Both the position numbers and the translations under genes were made by a program. The notes below the pieces were generated by a model, which ran no database searches, was not told the DNA's origin, and saw nothing but the letters and a program-made list of their open reading frames with translations. A DNA stretch of 6,691 nucleotides from CAZUFB01 sp964619775. GTDB lineage: Bacteria; Actinomycetota; Coriobacteriia; Coriobacteriales; UMGS124. The stretch spans positions 1 to 6,691 of the forward strand of contig CAZUFB010000104.1 in assembly GCA_964619775.1 (NCBI GenBank). Direction: 5' to 3'. Within the stretch, counting starts at the first letter, position 1. Every line of letters starts with the position of its first letter. Positions 1-5,930 of this stretch are shown piece after piece.

Positions 1-2354
1 GCGGCACGGTGGGTATCCCGCGCGCGCTCAACATGTACGAGGACTACCCGTTCTGGTTCACGTTCTTCACCAAGCTGGGCTTCCGCGTGGTGCTGTCGGC
101 CCCCAGCTCCAAGAAGACCTACGAGGCGGGCATCGAGTCGATGCCCTCCGAAAGCGTGTGCTACCCGGCCAAGCTCAGCCACGGCCACGTGATGGACCTC
201 GTCGCCAAGGACGTCGACTTCGTGTGGATGCCCTGCGTGCGCTGGGAGCGCAAGGAGGACGAGACCGCGGGCAACTGCTACAACTGCCCCATCGTCATGA
301 GCTACCCCACCGCCCTCAAGCTCAACATCGACGAGCTCGAACGCGACCACGTGGAGTTCATGAACCCCTTCGTCCCCTACCACGACGTCAAGGAGCTCAA
401 GCGCCGCCTGTACGAGCTGGTCGACGGCCGGCGCTGGGAAGACGCGCGGCGCGGCTACGGGCGCTTCTCGGGTCCGCGCATCACGCGCGCCGAGGTGGAC
501 GCCGCCGTGGACGAGGCGTGGGCCGAGGACCTGCGCTTCAAGGACGACATGCACAAGGCCGGCGAGGACGCCCTCGCGTGGATCGAGGAGCACCGCGGCC
601 ACGGCATCGTGCTGGCCGGCCGCCCCTACCACAACGACCCCGAGATCAACCACGCCATCCCCGAGCTCGTGAGCTCCTACGGCTTCGCGGTGCTCACCGA
701 GGACTCGGTGGCCCACCTCATGAAGCCCGAGCGGCCCATCCGCGTCGTGGACCAGTGGATGTACCACTCGCGCCTCTATGCCGCCGCGCGCTACGTCACG
801 ACCCGCAACGACCTCGACCTCATCCAGCTCAACAGCTTCGGGTGCGGCCTGGACGCCCTGACCACCGACCAGGTGCAGGAAATCCTCGAGGGCAACGGCA
901 AGATCTACACCGTGCTCAAGATCGACGAGGTGTCCAACCTGGGCGCCGCCCGCATCCGCATCCGCTCCCTCATCGCGGCGCTCAAGGACAAGCACGACGA
1001 GGTGCTGCGCGAGGAGCGGGCCAAGGCCGTCGCCGAAGGCCGCGACCCTGCGGCCGCGACGGTGCCCGCGCGGCGTCCGAGCAAGTCGGTGGCGTTCCCC
1101 AAGGTGAGCTATACCAAGGAGATGTACGACGAGGGCTACACCATCCTCTTCCCGCAGATGGCCCCCATCCACTTCGACTTGGTGAAGGAGGTGCTGCGCG
1201 CAGCCGGCTACAATCTCGAGCTGCTGCCGAGCGTCGACCACGGTGCCGTGGAGGCGGGCCTCAAGTACGTCAACAACGACATCTGCTACCCGTCGATCCT
1301 GGTGACCGGCCAGATTATGGAGGCGGTGAACTCGGGGCGCTACGACCTTTCCAAGACCGCGGTCATCATCACCCAGACCGGCGGCGGCTGCCGCGCCACC
1401 AACTACATCGCGCTTATCCGCAAGGCTCTGCGCGACGCCGGCCACCCCGAGATTCCCGTCATCAGCCTGGCCGTGGCCAAGGGTCTCGACGAGAGCAACC
1501 CCGGCTTCCAGTTAGGCCCCAAGCTGCTGCTGCCGGCGTTCTACGCGCTCATCATGGGCGACGCCATCATGCAGATGCTCTATCGCGTACGCCCCTACGA
1601 GGCGGTTCCCGGCTCGGCCGACGCCCTCTACGAGAAGTGGATGGCCCGCATGCGCGTCGAGGTGCCGTCGTTCACCCGCGGCTCGATGACCAAGATCGCC
1701 CGCGAGATGGTGCGCGAGTTCGACGAACTGCCGCTTAAGGACGACCGCTCCAAGCCGCGCGTCGGCGTGGTGGGGGAGATTCTCGTCAAGTTCCACCCCA
1801 CGGCCAACAACGAGGTCGTCAAGGTCATCGAGGCCGAGGGGTGCGAGGCCGTGGTGCCCGGCCTGATCGACTTCTTCCAGTTCGGCTTTGCAGGGCGCCA
1901 CCTGCAGCGCAAGGAGCTCGGCTCGCCGCTGTCCAAGGTCGTGAGCCACGACGCAGGCATCAAGCTCATCGACTGGATGCGTGCGCCCGTCGACAGGCTG
2001 CTGGCCGCCTCGAGGCGCTTCTCCCCCTCCACGAACATCTTCGATTTGGCCGACAAGGCCAAGACGATTCTGTCATGCTGCAACAACATGGGCGAGGGAT
2101 GGCTGCTCACGGCCGAGATGGTGGAGCTCATCGAAGGAGGAGCGCCCAACATCGTGTGCTGCTCGCCCTTCGCGTGCCTGCCCAACCACGTCGTGGGCAA
2201 GGCCGTCATCAAGGAGATCCGCCGCCAGCATCCTCGGGCCAACATCGTGGCCGTGGACTACGACCCCGGCGCCTCCGAGGTGAACCAGCTCAACCGCATC
2301 AAGCTCATGATCAGCGTGGCCAAGGAGAACTTCGCCAAGGAGGGGGCCGAGTAG
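1..2354 (+). CDS. Acyl-CoA dehydratase activase-related protein (DUF2229/COG3580 + COG3581-like), C-terminal part
   Basis: The frame is already open at base 3, so the gene is cut at its 5' end; the GTG at base 9 is internal, and 783 residues are visible. The visible N-terminus, GIPRALNMYEDYPFW, is the typical opening of the DUF2229 domain. Numbered from the GTG codon, conserved-looking cysteines are C51 (VCYPAK), C76, C90 and C93 (NCYNCP), C279 (FGCGLD), C426 (ICYPS), C461 (GGGCRATNY), C690-691 and C717-718/C723. A Pro/Ala/Arg-rich linker lies near residues 338-360, between the DUF2229/HgdB-like half and the COG3581-like half (VVGEILVKFHPTANN). Family knowledge: full-length members are roughly 1400 residues, with BcrA/BadF/HgdC-type ATPase domains that would lie off-window. 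Such activators use ATP and an Fe-S cluster to deliver low-potential electrons to 2-hydroxyacyl-CoA dehydratases. That this fused version does so, and that the cysteines hold Fe-S clusters, is inference; its substrate is unknown. Confidence 0.88.
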   Translation, partial: GTVGIPRALNMYEDYPFWFTFFTKLGFRVVLSAPSSKKTYEAGIESMPSESVCYPAKLSHGHVMDLVAKDVDFVWMPCVRWERKEDETAGNCYNCPIVMSYPTALKLNIDELERDHVEFMNPFVPYHDVKELKRRLYELVDGRRWEDARRGYGRFSGPRITRAEVDAAVDEAWAEDLRFKDDMHKAGEDALAWIEEHRGHGIVLAGRPYHNDPEINHAIPELVSSYGFAVLTEDSVAHLMKPERPIRVVDQWMYHSRLYAAARYVTTRNDLDLIQLNSFGCGLDALTTDQVQEILEGNGKIYTVLKIDEVSNLGAARIRIRSLIAALKDKHDEVLREERAKAVAEGRDPAAATVPARRPSKSVAFPKVSYTKEMYDEGYTILFPQMAPIHFDLVKEVLRAAGYNLELLPSVDHGAVEAGLKYVNNDICYPSILVTGQIMEAVNSGRYDLSKTAVIITQTGGGCRATNYIALIRKALRDAGHPEIPVISLAVAKGLDESNPGFQLGPKLLLPAFYALIMGDAIMQMLYRVRPYEAVPGSADALYEKWMARMRVEVPSFTRGSMTKIAREMVREFDELPLKDDRSKPRVGVVGEILVKFHPTANNEVVKVIEAEGCEAVVPGLIDFFQFGFAGRHLQRKELGSPLSKVVSHDAGIKLIDWMRAPVDRLLAASRRFSPSTNIFDLADKAKTILSCCNNMGEGWLLTAEMVELIEGGAPNIVCCSPFACLPNHVVGKAVIKEIRRQHPRANIVAVDYDPGASEVNQLNRIKLMISVAKENFAKEGAE

Positions 2355-2364
2355 GCCCCTGCCA

Positions 2365-2407
2365 TCCGCCCGCCGTCCCCCTGTGCCGTACGGGGTCGGC
2401 GGGCGGA
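2365..2407 (+). terminator. Long GC-rich hairpin after the activase gene, probable terminator
   Basis: A perfect 11-bp inverted repeat (TCCGCCCGCCG at 2365-2375 with its complement at 2397-2407) starts 11 bases after the stop codon. Inside it, CCCC (2377-2380) can pair with GGGG (2392-2395) after a T/T mismatch. No T-tract follows, so this would be the U-less kind often proposed for high-G+C bacteria. Its position favours transcription termination, but it could instead stabilise the mRNA 3' end. Confidence 0.5.
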
Positions 2408-2642
2408 GGTGCGCCTGCGGGGGCGGATACGGCCCGCGCGGGGTGCGTCTTGCGGGTGTGCGCGGTATAAACCGCACCGCCCGGCCTTCGGGCTGCGCCG
2501 CGCCTCATGCCGGCCTGCCCCGCGGGCCGCCTCCTCCCATCCCGCCGGGTCCGCCGCCCTGCCCGGACCCGTTCGCGGCGTGCGTGCGGCCGCCTGCCGC
2601 TGGGCGTATGTGCCGCATGCGTATCGTGCGGCCGGCGGTTCC
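2408..2642. other. G+C-rich intergenic spacer with several short hairpins, no gene seen
   Basis: No reading frame here has a plausible start, ribosome binding site or recognisable protein. Small inverted repeats are visible: GCGGT-ATAA-ACCGC (2462-2475, containing TATAAA); a UUCG-tetraloop stem at 2482-2495; a perfect 8-bp stem CGGGTCCG/CGGACCCG at 2546-2553 and 2564-2571; and GCCGCA/TGCGGC at 2612-2617 and 2627-2632. In DNA this G+C-rich some pairing is expected by chance. No known riboswitch was recognised. Confidence 0.4.
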
Positions 2643-2676
2643 GCAATGTTTCGGTTATGTTACCGTACGCTTTTGG

Positions 2677-2682
2677 TATACC
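2677..2682 (+). promoter_or_regulatory. Candidate extended -10 element of the pckA promoter
   Basis: TATACC is preceded by TGn (TGGTATACC), giving an extended -10. No convincing -35 lies 16-18 bases upstream. The surrounding patch, about 2642-2682, is clearly richer in A+T than the rest of the spacer, as promoters in high-G+C genomes often are. The hexamer also sits inside a perfect 8-bp palindrome, GGTATACC (2675-2682). Transcription would begin near 2689, leaving a leader of about 50 bases. Confidence 0.35.
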
Positions 2683-2739
2683 GGACAAGCCCACGCCCGC
2701 CGACACCGTGCCGCGGGCGCCGATTGCGAAAGGGACCAA

Positions 2740-4338
2740 ATGGCAGCTACGCCGCTGTCCGCGTGGGGCATCACGTGCGACGAGAGCCGTGTCCATACGG
2801 ACGTTTGCCCCGCCGGCCTCATCCAGGCCGCGATCGAGCGTCGTGAGGGGAGGCTTACCTCCACGGGATCCCTTGCGGTCGAGACGGGCGCCTACACGGG
2901 CCGCGCCCCCAAGGACCGCTATATCGTCGACACCTCCGACGTGCACGGCCGCATCGCATGGGGCGACGTGAACATACCCATGTCGCCCGAGAGCTTCGAG
3001 GCGGTCTACCGTGGCGTGTGCGCCTACCTGTCCGAGCGCGAGGTGTTTGCGGTGCACGGCCTTGCCGGCGCCGACCGGCGCCATGCGCGCAAGTACCTGG
3101 TGCTCGCCGAGCGCGCGAGCCAGGCGCTGTTCGCCCGCCAGATGCTTGTGCGGCCCACGGCCGACGAGCTGGCGGGTTACGGCGACCCCGACTTCACGGT
3201 CATTGCCGCTCCCGGCTACCGCTGCGACCCCGGGCGCGACGGCACGCGCTCCCAGGCTACGGTGGCCATCAACTTCGAGCGGCGCATCGTCGTCGTTGCG
3301 GGCACCGCCTATTCGGGCGAGATTAAAAAGTCCATCTTCTCCACGATGAACTACCTGCTGCCGGTCGAGGACCATGTGCTGCCCATGCACTGCTCGGCCA
3401 ACATGGATCCGGCGACCGGTTCCACGGCGGTGTTCTTCGGCCTGTCGGGCACGGGCAAGACCACGCTTTCGGCCGACCCGGCGCGCCTGCTCATCGGCGA
3501 CGACGAGCACGGCTGGTCGCGCGACGGCGTCTTCAACATCGAGGGCGGCTGCTACGCCAAGTGCATCGACCTGGACCCCGCGCACGAGCCCGACATCTTC
3601 AGGGCGATCCGTTTCGGCAGCCTGAGCGAGAACGTGGTGCTCGACGCCGCGACGCGTATCGCCGACTACACCGACTCCTCGTTGACCGAAAACACCCGCG
3701 CCGCCTATCCCGTCGAGCACATCGACAACGCGCTGTCCTCGGGCACGGGAGGCGTGCCGTCGGTCGTCGTGTTCCTCACCGCCGACGCGTTCGGCGTGCT
3801 GCCGCCGCTTGCGCGCCTGGACAAGGACGCCGCCATGTACCACTTCATGACAGGATTCACCTCGAAGGTGGCCGGCACCGAGCAGGGCGTCGTCGAGCCG
3901 CAGCCGACGTTTTCGGCCCTGTTCGGCGAGCCGTTCATGCCGCTCGACCCGCTCGTGTACGCCAAGATGCTCAGCGAGCGCATCGTGGCCGACCACACGC
4001 GCGTCTACCTGGTGAACACCGGTTGGACCGCGGGAGGCTACGGCGTGGGCCACCGCATCTCGATCAAGGACACGCGCGCGCTGGTGGGCGCCGCGCTCAG
4101 GGGGGACGTCGAGGGGTGCCCCTTCGTGCGCGACGAGCGCTTCGGGCTCGACGTGCCCGCGAGCTGTCCCGGCGTAGACGACGCTCTGCTCGACCAGCGT
4201 TCGACTTGGGAGTCGCCTGCGGCCTACGACGAGGCGGCCGACCGGCTGGCGCGCATGTTCCAGGAGAATTTCGCGCGGCGCTACCCCCATGCGCCCGCCG
4301 AGGTGCGCGACGCCGGCCCGAGGCCGCTGGGAGTGTAA
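2740..4338 (+). CDS. pckA: Phosphoenolpyruvate carboxykinase (ATP), complete
   Basis: The product is a 532-residue cytosolic enzyme that interconverts oxaloacetate + ATP and PEP + CO2 + ADP. The ATP-dependent class is shown by the substrate-loop arginine R55 (TGRAPKDRY), metal and substrate ligands Y191, K196, K197 (AYSGEIKK) and H217 (MHCSAN), the Walker A/kinase-1a loop GLSGTGKT (234-241, K240, T241), the kinase-2 pair D254-D255 (IGDDEHGW), and R320 (ENTRAAYP). All expected active-site residues are present, and the length is close to the roughly 540 of E. coli PckA. The ATG at 2740 has AAGGGA 5 bases upstream and fits the family N-terminus. The frame stays open further upstream, but that stretch is not family-like. 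In anaerobes the enzyme can run as gluconeogenic decarboxylase or as fermentative, ATP-forming carboxylase; the sequence cannot decide. It appears monocistronic, with its own promoter patch and a hairpin followed by an assembly gap downstream. Confidence 0.97.
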   Translation: MAATPLSAWGITCDESRVHTDVCPAGLIQAAIERREGRLTSTGSLAVETGAYTGRAPKDRYIVDTSDVHGRIAWGDVNIPMSPESFEAVYRGVCAYLSEREVFAVHGLAGADRRHARKYLVLAERASQALFARQMLVRPTADELAGYGDPDFTVIAAPGYRCDPGRDGTRSQATVAINFERRIVVVAGTAYSGEIKKSIFSTMNYLLPVEDHVLPMHCSANMDPATGSTAVFFGLSGTGKTTLSADPARLLIGDDEHGWSRDGVFNIEGGCYAKCIDLDPAHEPDIFRAIRFGSLSENVVLDAATRIADYTDSSLTENTRAAYPVEHIDNALSSGTGGVPSVVVFLTADAFGVLPPLARLDKDAAMYHFMTGFTSKVAGTEQGVVEPQPTFSALFGEPFMPLDPLVYAKMLSERIVADHTRVYLVNTGWTAGGYGVGHRISIKDTRALVGAALRGDVEGCPFVRDERFGLDVPASCPGVDDALLDQRSTWESPAAYDEAADRLARMFQENFARRYPHAPAEVRDAGPRPLGV

Positions 4339-4355
4339 CGCAGGCCGCGGCGCGG

Positions 4356-4370
4356 CGGGCGGCTCGCCCG
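4356..4370 (+). terminator. Short hairpin abutting the gap downstream of pckA
   Basis: CGGGC (4356-4360) and GCCCG (4366-4370) form a perfect 5-bp stem around GGCTC, starting 17 bases after the pckA stop. The right arm ends exactly at the first N, so the real stem may be longer. It is plausibly the pckA terminator and may also be why the assembly stops here. Confidence 0.3.
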
Positions 4371-4470
4371 NNNNNNNNNNNNNNNNNNNNNNNNNNNNNN
4401 NNNNNNNNNNNNNNNNNNNNNNNNNNNNNNNNNNNNNNNNNNNNNNNNNNNNNNNNNNNNNNNNNNNNNN
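4371..4470. other. Scaffold gap (100 Ns)
   Basis: Exactly 100 undetermined bases. This is the conventional placeholder for a gap of unknown length, so the true distance between pckA and the sequence to the right cannot be read from coordinates. Reading frames that run through it are artefacts. Confidence 0.99.
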
Positions 4471-4595
4471 CGGGCCGCTCCTCCTTGGGAGAGATGCGCC
4501 TGTTGGAGAGCGCCCGTCTTGTCCCGGCACCACCGCGAAATGGCGGCCGGGTTCACCTCAAGCGTATGCGCCAACTCGCTCGGCGAGATGGAGAA
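4471..4595 (-). CDS. Fragment of an HTH-like DNA-binding reading frame, truncated by the gap
   Basis: On the minus strand this frame reads SPSELAHTLEVNPAAISRW and continues to the gap. The pattern ELAxxLxVNPAAISRW resembles the helix-turn-helix core of XRE-type or transposase-type DNA-binding domains, and third codon positions are G/C-rich as in real genes nearby. The frame is bounded upstream by TGA (4596-4598, minus strand). An ATG lies two codons before that stop (4605-4607), giving Met-Phe-Lys-stop. The only other start candidate is TTG at 4574, which has no good ribosome binding site. It could therefore be a decayed gene, the broken end of an insertion, or a gene with a sequencing error. 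The family is not identified, and only about 40 codons are visible. Confidence 0.35.
4478..4486 (-). promoter_or_regulatory. Strong Shine-Dalgarno-like motif pointing into the gap
   Basis: The minus strand reads AAGGAGGAG, followed by only seven known bases before the Ns. If functional, it would serve a start codon at the very edge of the gap, meaning a leftward gene facing pckA that is missing from the assembly. It also lies within the HTH-like fragment frame, so it may be chance. Confidence 0.25.
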
Positions 4596-4713
4596 TCACT
4601 TGAACATAAATTCAATAATAAGAATAAAATCTAAAAGTTACGTCTTGATATAAAAATATGATTTTATGATACGGAAAATATAAAAATAATGCACATTTCC
4701 ATTGAATGTAAAT

Positions 4714-4736
4714 TTTCTTGCATTTAACGCAAGGAA
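4714..4736. repeat. Imperfect inverted repeat, possible operator
   Basis: TTTCTTGC (4714-4721) can pair with GCAAGGAA (4729-4736) around ATTTAAC, giving 8 bp with one G-T pair. It overlaps the proposed -35 and much of the spacer of the promoter below. That is a natural place for a repressor such as the downstream HTH protein to bind, but this is inference from position. Confidence 0.35.
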
Positions 4737-4746
4737 TTACTATTAT
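4718..4746 (+). promoter_or_regulatory. Candidate sigma-70-type promoter of the small HTH gene
   Basis: TTGCAT (4718-4723) is followed after exactly 17 bases by TATTAT (4741-4746), which matches the -10 consensus at five of six positions; the -35 matches at three. A start near 4753 would give a leader of about 36 bases. That leader would contain the perfect palindrome GTGGCCAC (4761-4768) and the ribosome binding site AGGAGG (4778-4783). In DNA this A+T-rich other hexamers could also qualify. Confidence 0.45.
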
Positions 4747-4788
4747 TCTTTATATGGAAAGTGGCCACGTTGCGGATAGGAGGTAAGA

Positions 4789-5010
4789 ATGGAAACTGAA
4801 ATGTTCGGTGCTGCGCGCAGGGCGTCCGGCCTGACGGTCGAAAAGGCGGCCGCGGCATGCGGTGTGTCGCGCCCCACCTACAACGAGCGCGAGAGCTGCC
4901 CGCTCGACTTCCGCCTGGGCGAGCTCGTGTCGTTGTACGGCTCGTTGAGCGACATCGGTAAGGAGTTGCTGCTCAAGGCTGTCAATTCGGCGTTTGTCGA
5001 GGCTCAGTAG
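4789..5010 (+). CDS. Small HTH (XRE-like) DNA-binding protein
   Basis: The 73-residue product is essentially one helix-turn-helix domain. Residues 16-34 (TVEKAAAACGVSRPTYNER) form the recognition unit, followed by a helical C-terminal part (about 41-70) with no second domain. There is no signal peptide or membrane segment. The ATG at 4789 is well supported by AGGAGG 5 bases upstream. It stands alone, preceded by an A+T-rich promoter region and followed by a row of hairpins. Codons are G+C-rich like those of neighbouring genes, although its promoter region is not. Small single-domain regulators of this kind are common in Coriobacteriia as free-standing genes; targets are generally unknown. Self-regulation through the upstream inverted repeat is a guess. 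It could also be an antitoxin-like protein, but no adjacent toxin frame is visible. Confidence 0.8.
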   Translation: METEMFGAARRASGLTVEKAAAACGVSRPTYNERESCPLDFRLGELVSLYGSLSDIGKELLLKAVNSAFVEAQ

Positions 5011-5025
5011 GGACGGGTATGGCGC

Positions 5026-5042
5026 CTCCCGATCTTTGGGAG
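5026..5042 (+). terminator. Small hairpin after the HTH gene
   Basis: CTCCC (5026-5030) pairs with GGGAG (5038-5042) around GATCTTT, 15 bases past the stop codon. It is the first of three consecutive hairpins. It is weak alone and probably part of the same 3'-end structure. Confidence 0.3.
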
Positions 5043-5050
5043 CCGACCGA

Positions 5051-5092
5051 AGCCGGCGCATGCCTCGCTTTTGTGCGAGGCATGCGCCGGCT
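5051..5092. terminator. Perfect 18-bp inverted repeat, probable strong terminator
   Basis: AGCCGGCGCATGCCTCGC (5051-5068) is matched perfectly by its complement at 5075-5092 around the 6-base loop TTTTGT. It begins about 40 bases after the HTH gene stop. There is no T-tract on either strand, so it would be a U-less terminator. It could also be a repetitive palindromic element or a protein-binding site. The long perfect stem is well beyond chance pairing. Confidence 0.6.
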
Positions 5093-5093
5093 C

Positions 5094-5112
5094 CATGTGA
5101 AGGATTCACATG
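5094..5112. repeat. Second perfect inverted repeat (8 bp, 3-base loop)
   Basis: CATGTGAA (5094-5101) and TTCACATG (5105-5112) pair perfectly around GGA. It starts one base after the 18-bp stem ends, so the two would stack as tandem hairpins. Unlike its surroundings the stem is A/T-balanced, which suits a protein operator as well as an RNA stem. Confidence 0.45.
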
Positions 5113-5214
5113 CCGAGAAGGCACGGTGCGCGGTGCGGCGCAACCCTGTCTTCCGTCTTTTGTGTGCCGCGTCGAAGGTGCGCCTCAGGCAGCCGCTTCG
5201 CCGCCTGCATGCGA

Positions 5215-5220
5215 TATACT
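5215..5220 (+). promoter_or_regulatory. Candidate -10 element for the cupin regulator operon
   Basis: TATACT matches five of six -10 positions and stands out in a G+C-rich spacer. No clear -35 is seen 16-18 bases upstream. A start near 5227 would produce a leader of about 79 bases that includes the hairpin at 5247-5285. Confidence 0.35.
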
Positions 5221-5246
5221 CGTCAACCACGACCGCTTTCCCATAA

Positions 5247-5285
5247 CCGCCGCAGGTCCGCAGGCACGGTGCACGTCTGCGGCGG
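5247..5285 (+). promoter_or_regulatory. Hairpin in the leader of the cupin regulator gene
   Basis: A perfect 9-bp stem, CCGCCGCAG (5247-5255) with CTGCGGCGG (5277-5285), ends eight bases before the ribosome binding site GAAAGG (5293-5298). The loop can form a further small stem (GCA/TGC at 5264-5266 and 5270-5272). It might be a translation-affecting leader structure or a DNA operator. No known riboswitch class was recognised. Confidence 0.4.
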
Positions 5286-5305
5286 GCGCACAGAAAGGCC
5301 TCTCT

Positions 5306-5920
5306 ATGCACGAGACCCCCGCATCCGACCCCGCAGGCATCGACGGCGCCGACAACCGGCTTGGCAAGAAGATCATCACCCTGCGCACCGCGCACCACCT
5401 TTCGCAGCAGGACCTGGCCGACCGCTGCAGCTGCAGCCTCGACGTTATCCAGGGCCTCGAGGCGGGCGAGCTGCCGCCTTCGCTGGCGCCCCTCATCAAG
5501 ATCACGCGCGCGCTGGGCGTGCGCCTGGGCACCCTCATGGACGACGACGAGAGCTTCGGCCCGGCCTACATCGACAGCGTTCAGATGGAGGAGGTCACCC
5601 GCCTCAAGGCGCTCGAGACCTCGAGCGACGCCGGCGACCTGAGCTATTTCAGCTTGGCGGCCGGCCGCCCCTCGCGCCACATGGACCCGTTCATCATCAC
5701 GGTGGACCCCTCGGGCGAGACCGACCACGAGCTGGTGGGCCACGAGGGCGAGGAGTGGCTCTTCGGCATGGAGGGCTGCATCGAGATCGAGTACGGCAAG
5801 GACCTCTACGTGCTTCATCCCGGCGAGAGCATCTACTACGACTCCATCGTGCCGCACCAGGTGCGCGCGCACGACGGCCAGAAGGCCAAGTTCCTCGCCG
5901 TCGTCTACACCCCGCTCTAA
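5306..5920 (+). CDS. XRE-family transcriptional regulator with C-terminal cupin domain
   Basis: The 204-residue protein has two domains. An N-terminal HTH (about 19-79) has the XRE pattern of LRTAHHLSQQDLADR followed by LDVIQGLEAGELPPSL. A C-terminal cupin_2 fold (about 120-202) has H141 and H146 with E147/E149/E150 in motif one, and PGE plus H184 (VPHQV) in motif two. Such proteins bind DNA with the first domain and are thought to sense a small molecule with the second; the ligand here is unknown. The start at ATG 5306 has GAAAGG 7 bases upstream; longer in-frame versions would run through the hairpin region and are unlikely. The gene lies 10 bases before an acyl-CoA synthetase, and the synthetase's Shine-Dalgarno overlaps this gene's TAA. 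The two are therefore almost certainly co-transcribed and probably translationally coupled. Regulation of that synthetase, perhaps in response to an acyl-CoA or fatty acid, is the simplest reading. Confidence 0.9.
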   Translation: MHETPASDPAGIDGADNRLGKKIITLRTAHHLSQQDLADRCSCSLDVIQGLEAGELPPSLAPLIKITRALGVRLGTLMDDDESFGPAYIDSVQMEEVTRLKALETSSDAGDLSYFSLAAGRPSRHMDPFIITVDPSGETDHELVGHEGEEWLFGMEGCIEIEYGKDLYVLHPGESIYYDSIVPHQVRAHDGQKAKFLAVVYTPL

Positions 5921-5925
5921 GGAGG
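5919..5925 (+). promoter_or_regulatory. Ribosome binding site of the acyl-CoA synthetase, overlapping the upstream stop
   Basis: AAGGAGG, a strong Shine-Dalgarno, begins within the TAA of the cupin gene and lies 5 bases before the ATG at 5931. This fixes the synthetase start and suggests ribosomes finishing the regulator can re-initiate on the enzyme. Confidence 0.8.
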
Positions 5926-5930
5926 CGCGC

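Larger units (their letters stand above)
4599..4760. other. A+T-rich island
   Basis: By hand count 4601-4760 has 34 G/C in 160 bases (21%), against 62% in the preceding 100 bases (4501-4600). The left boundary is abrupt at about 4598-4600, exactly where the minus-strand HTH-like frame is broken by a stop. No coding frame is evident within it. It contains A/T-rich repeats such as ATAAAA-ATATGA-TTTTAT (4650-4667). Its right end carries the promoter of the small HTH gene. It may be a regulatory region or a remnant of transferred DNA. Confidence 0.8.

Noticed and set aside
158..1738. 526-codon frame overlapping the activase gene in another plus-strand frame
   Set aside because: The translation is Arg/Pro/Gly-rich shadow sequence with no recognisable motif, while the overlapping frame carries clear family motifs.
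2383..2739. In-frame N-terminal extension of pckA
   Set aside because: The open frame continues upstream through the terminator-like hairpin and promoter patch, but the residues do not resemble the family, and the ATG at 2740 has a ribosome binding site and matches the expected protein start.
2311..4533. 740-codon open frame on the minus strand antisense to pckA
   Set aside because: It runs through the N gap, its product is low-complexity Arg/Ala/Gly/His-rich sequence without domains, and it is the mirror of the clearly real pckA; long antisense frames are expected in high-G+C DNA.
4789..5112. Toxin-antitoxin pair involving the small HTH protein
   Set aside because: No second small frame with a ribosome binding site lies next to it on either strand; the downstream space is filled with hairpins.
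5119..5272. 11-base direct repeat AGGCACGGTGC at 5119-5129 and 5262-5272
   Set aside because: There are only two copies 143 bases apart in G+C-rich sequence, with no third copy or target-site context, so it is not supported as an attachment site or iteron.
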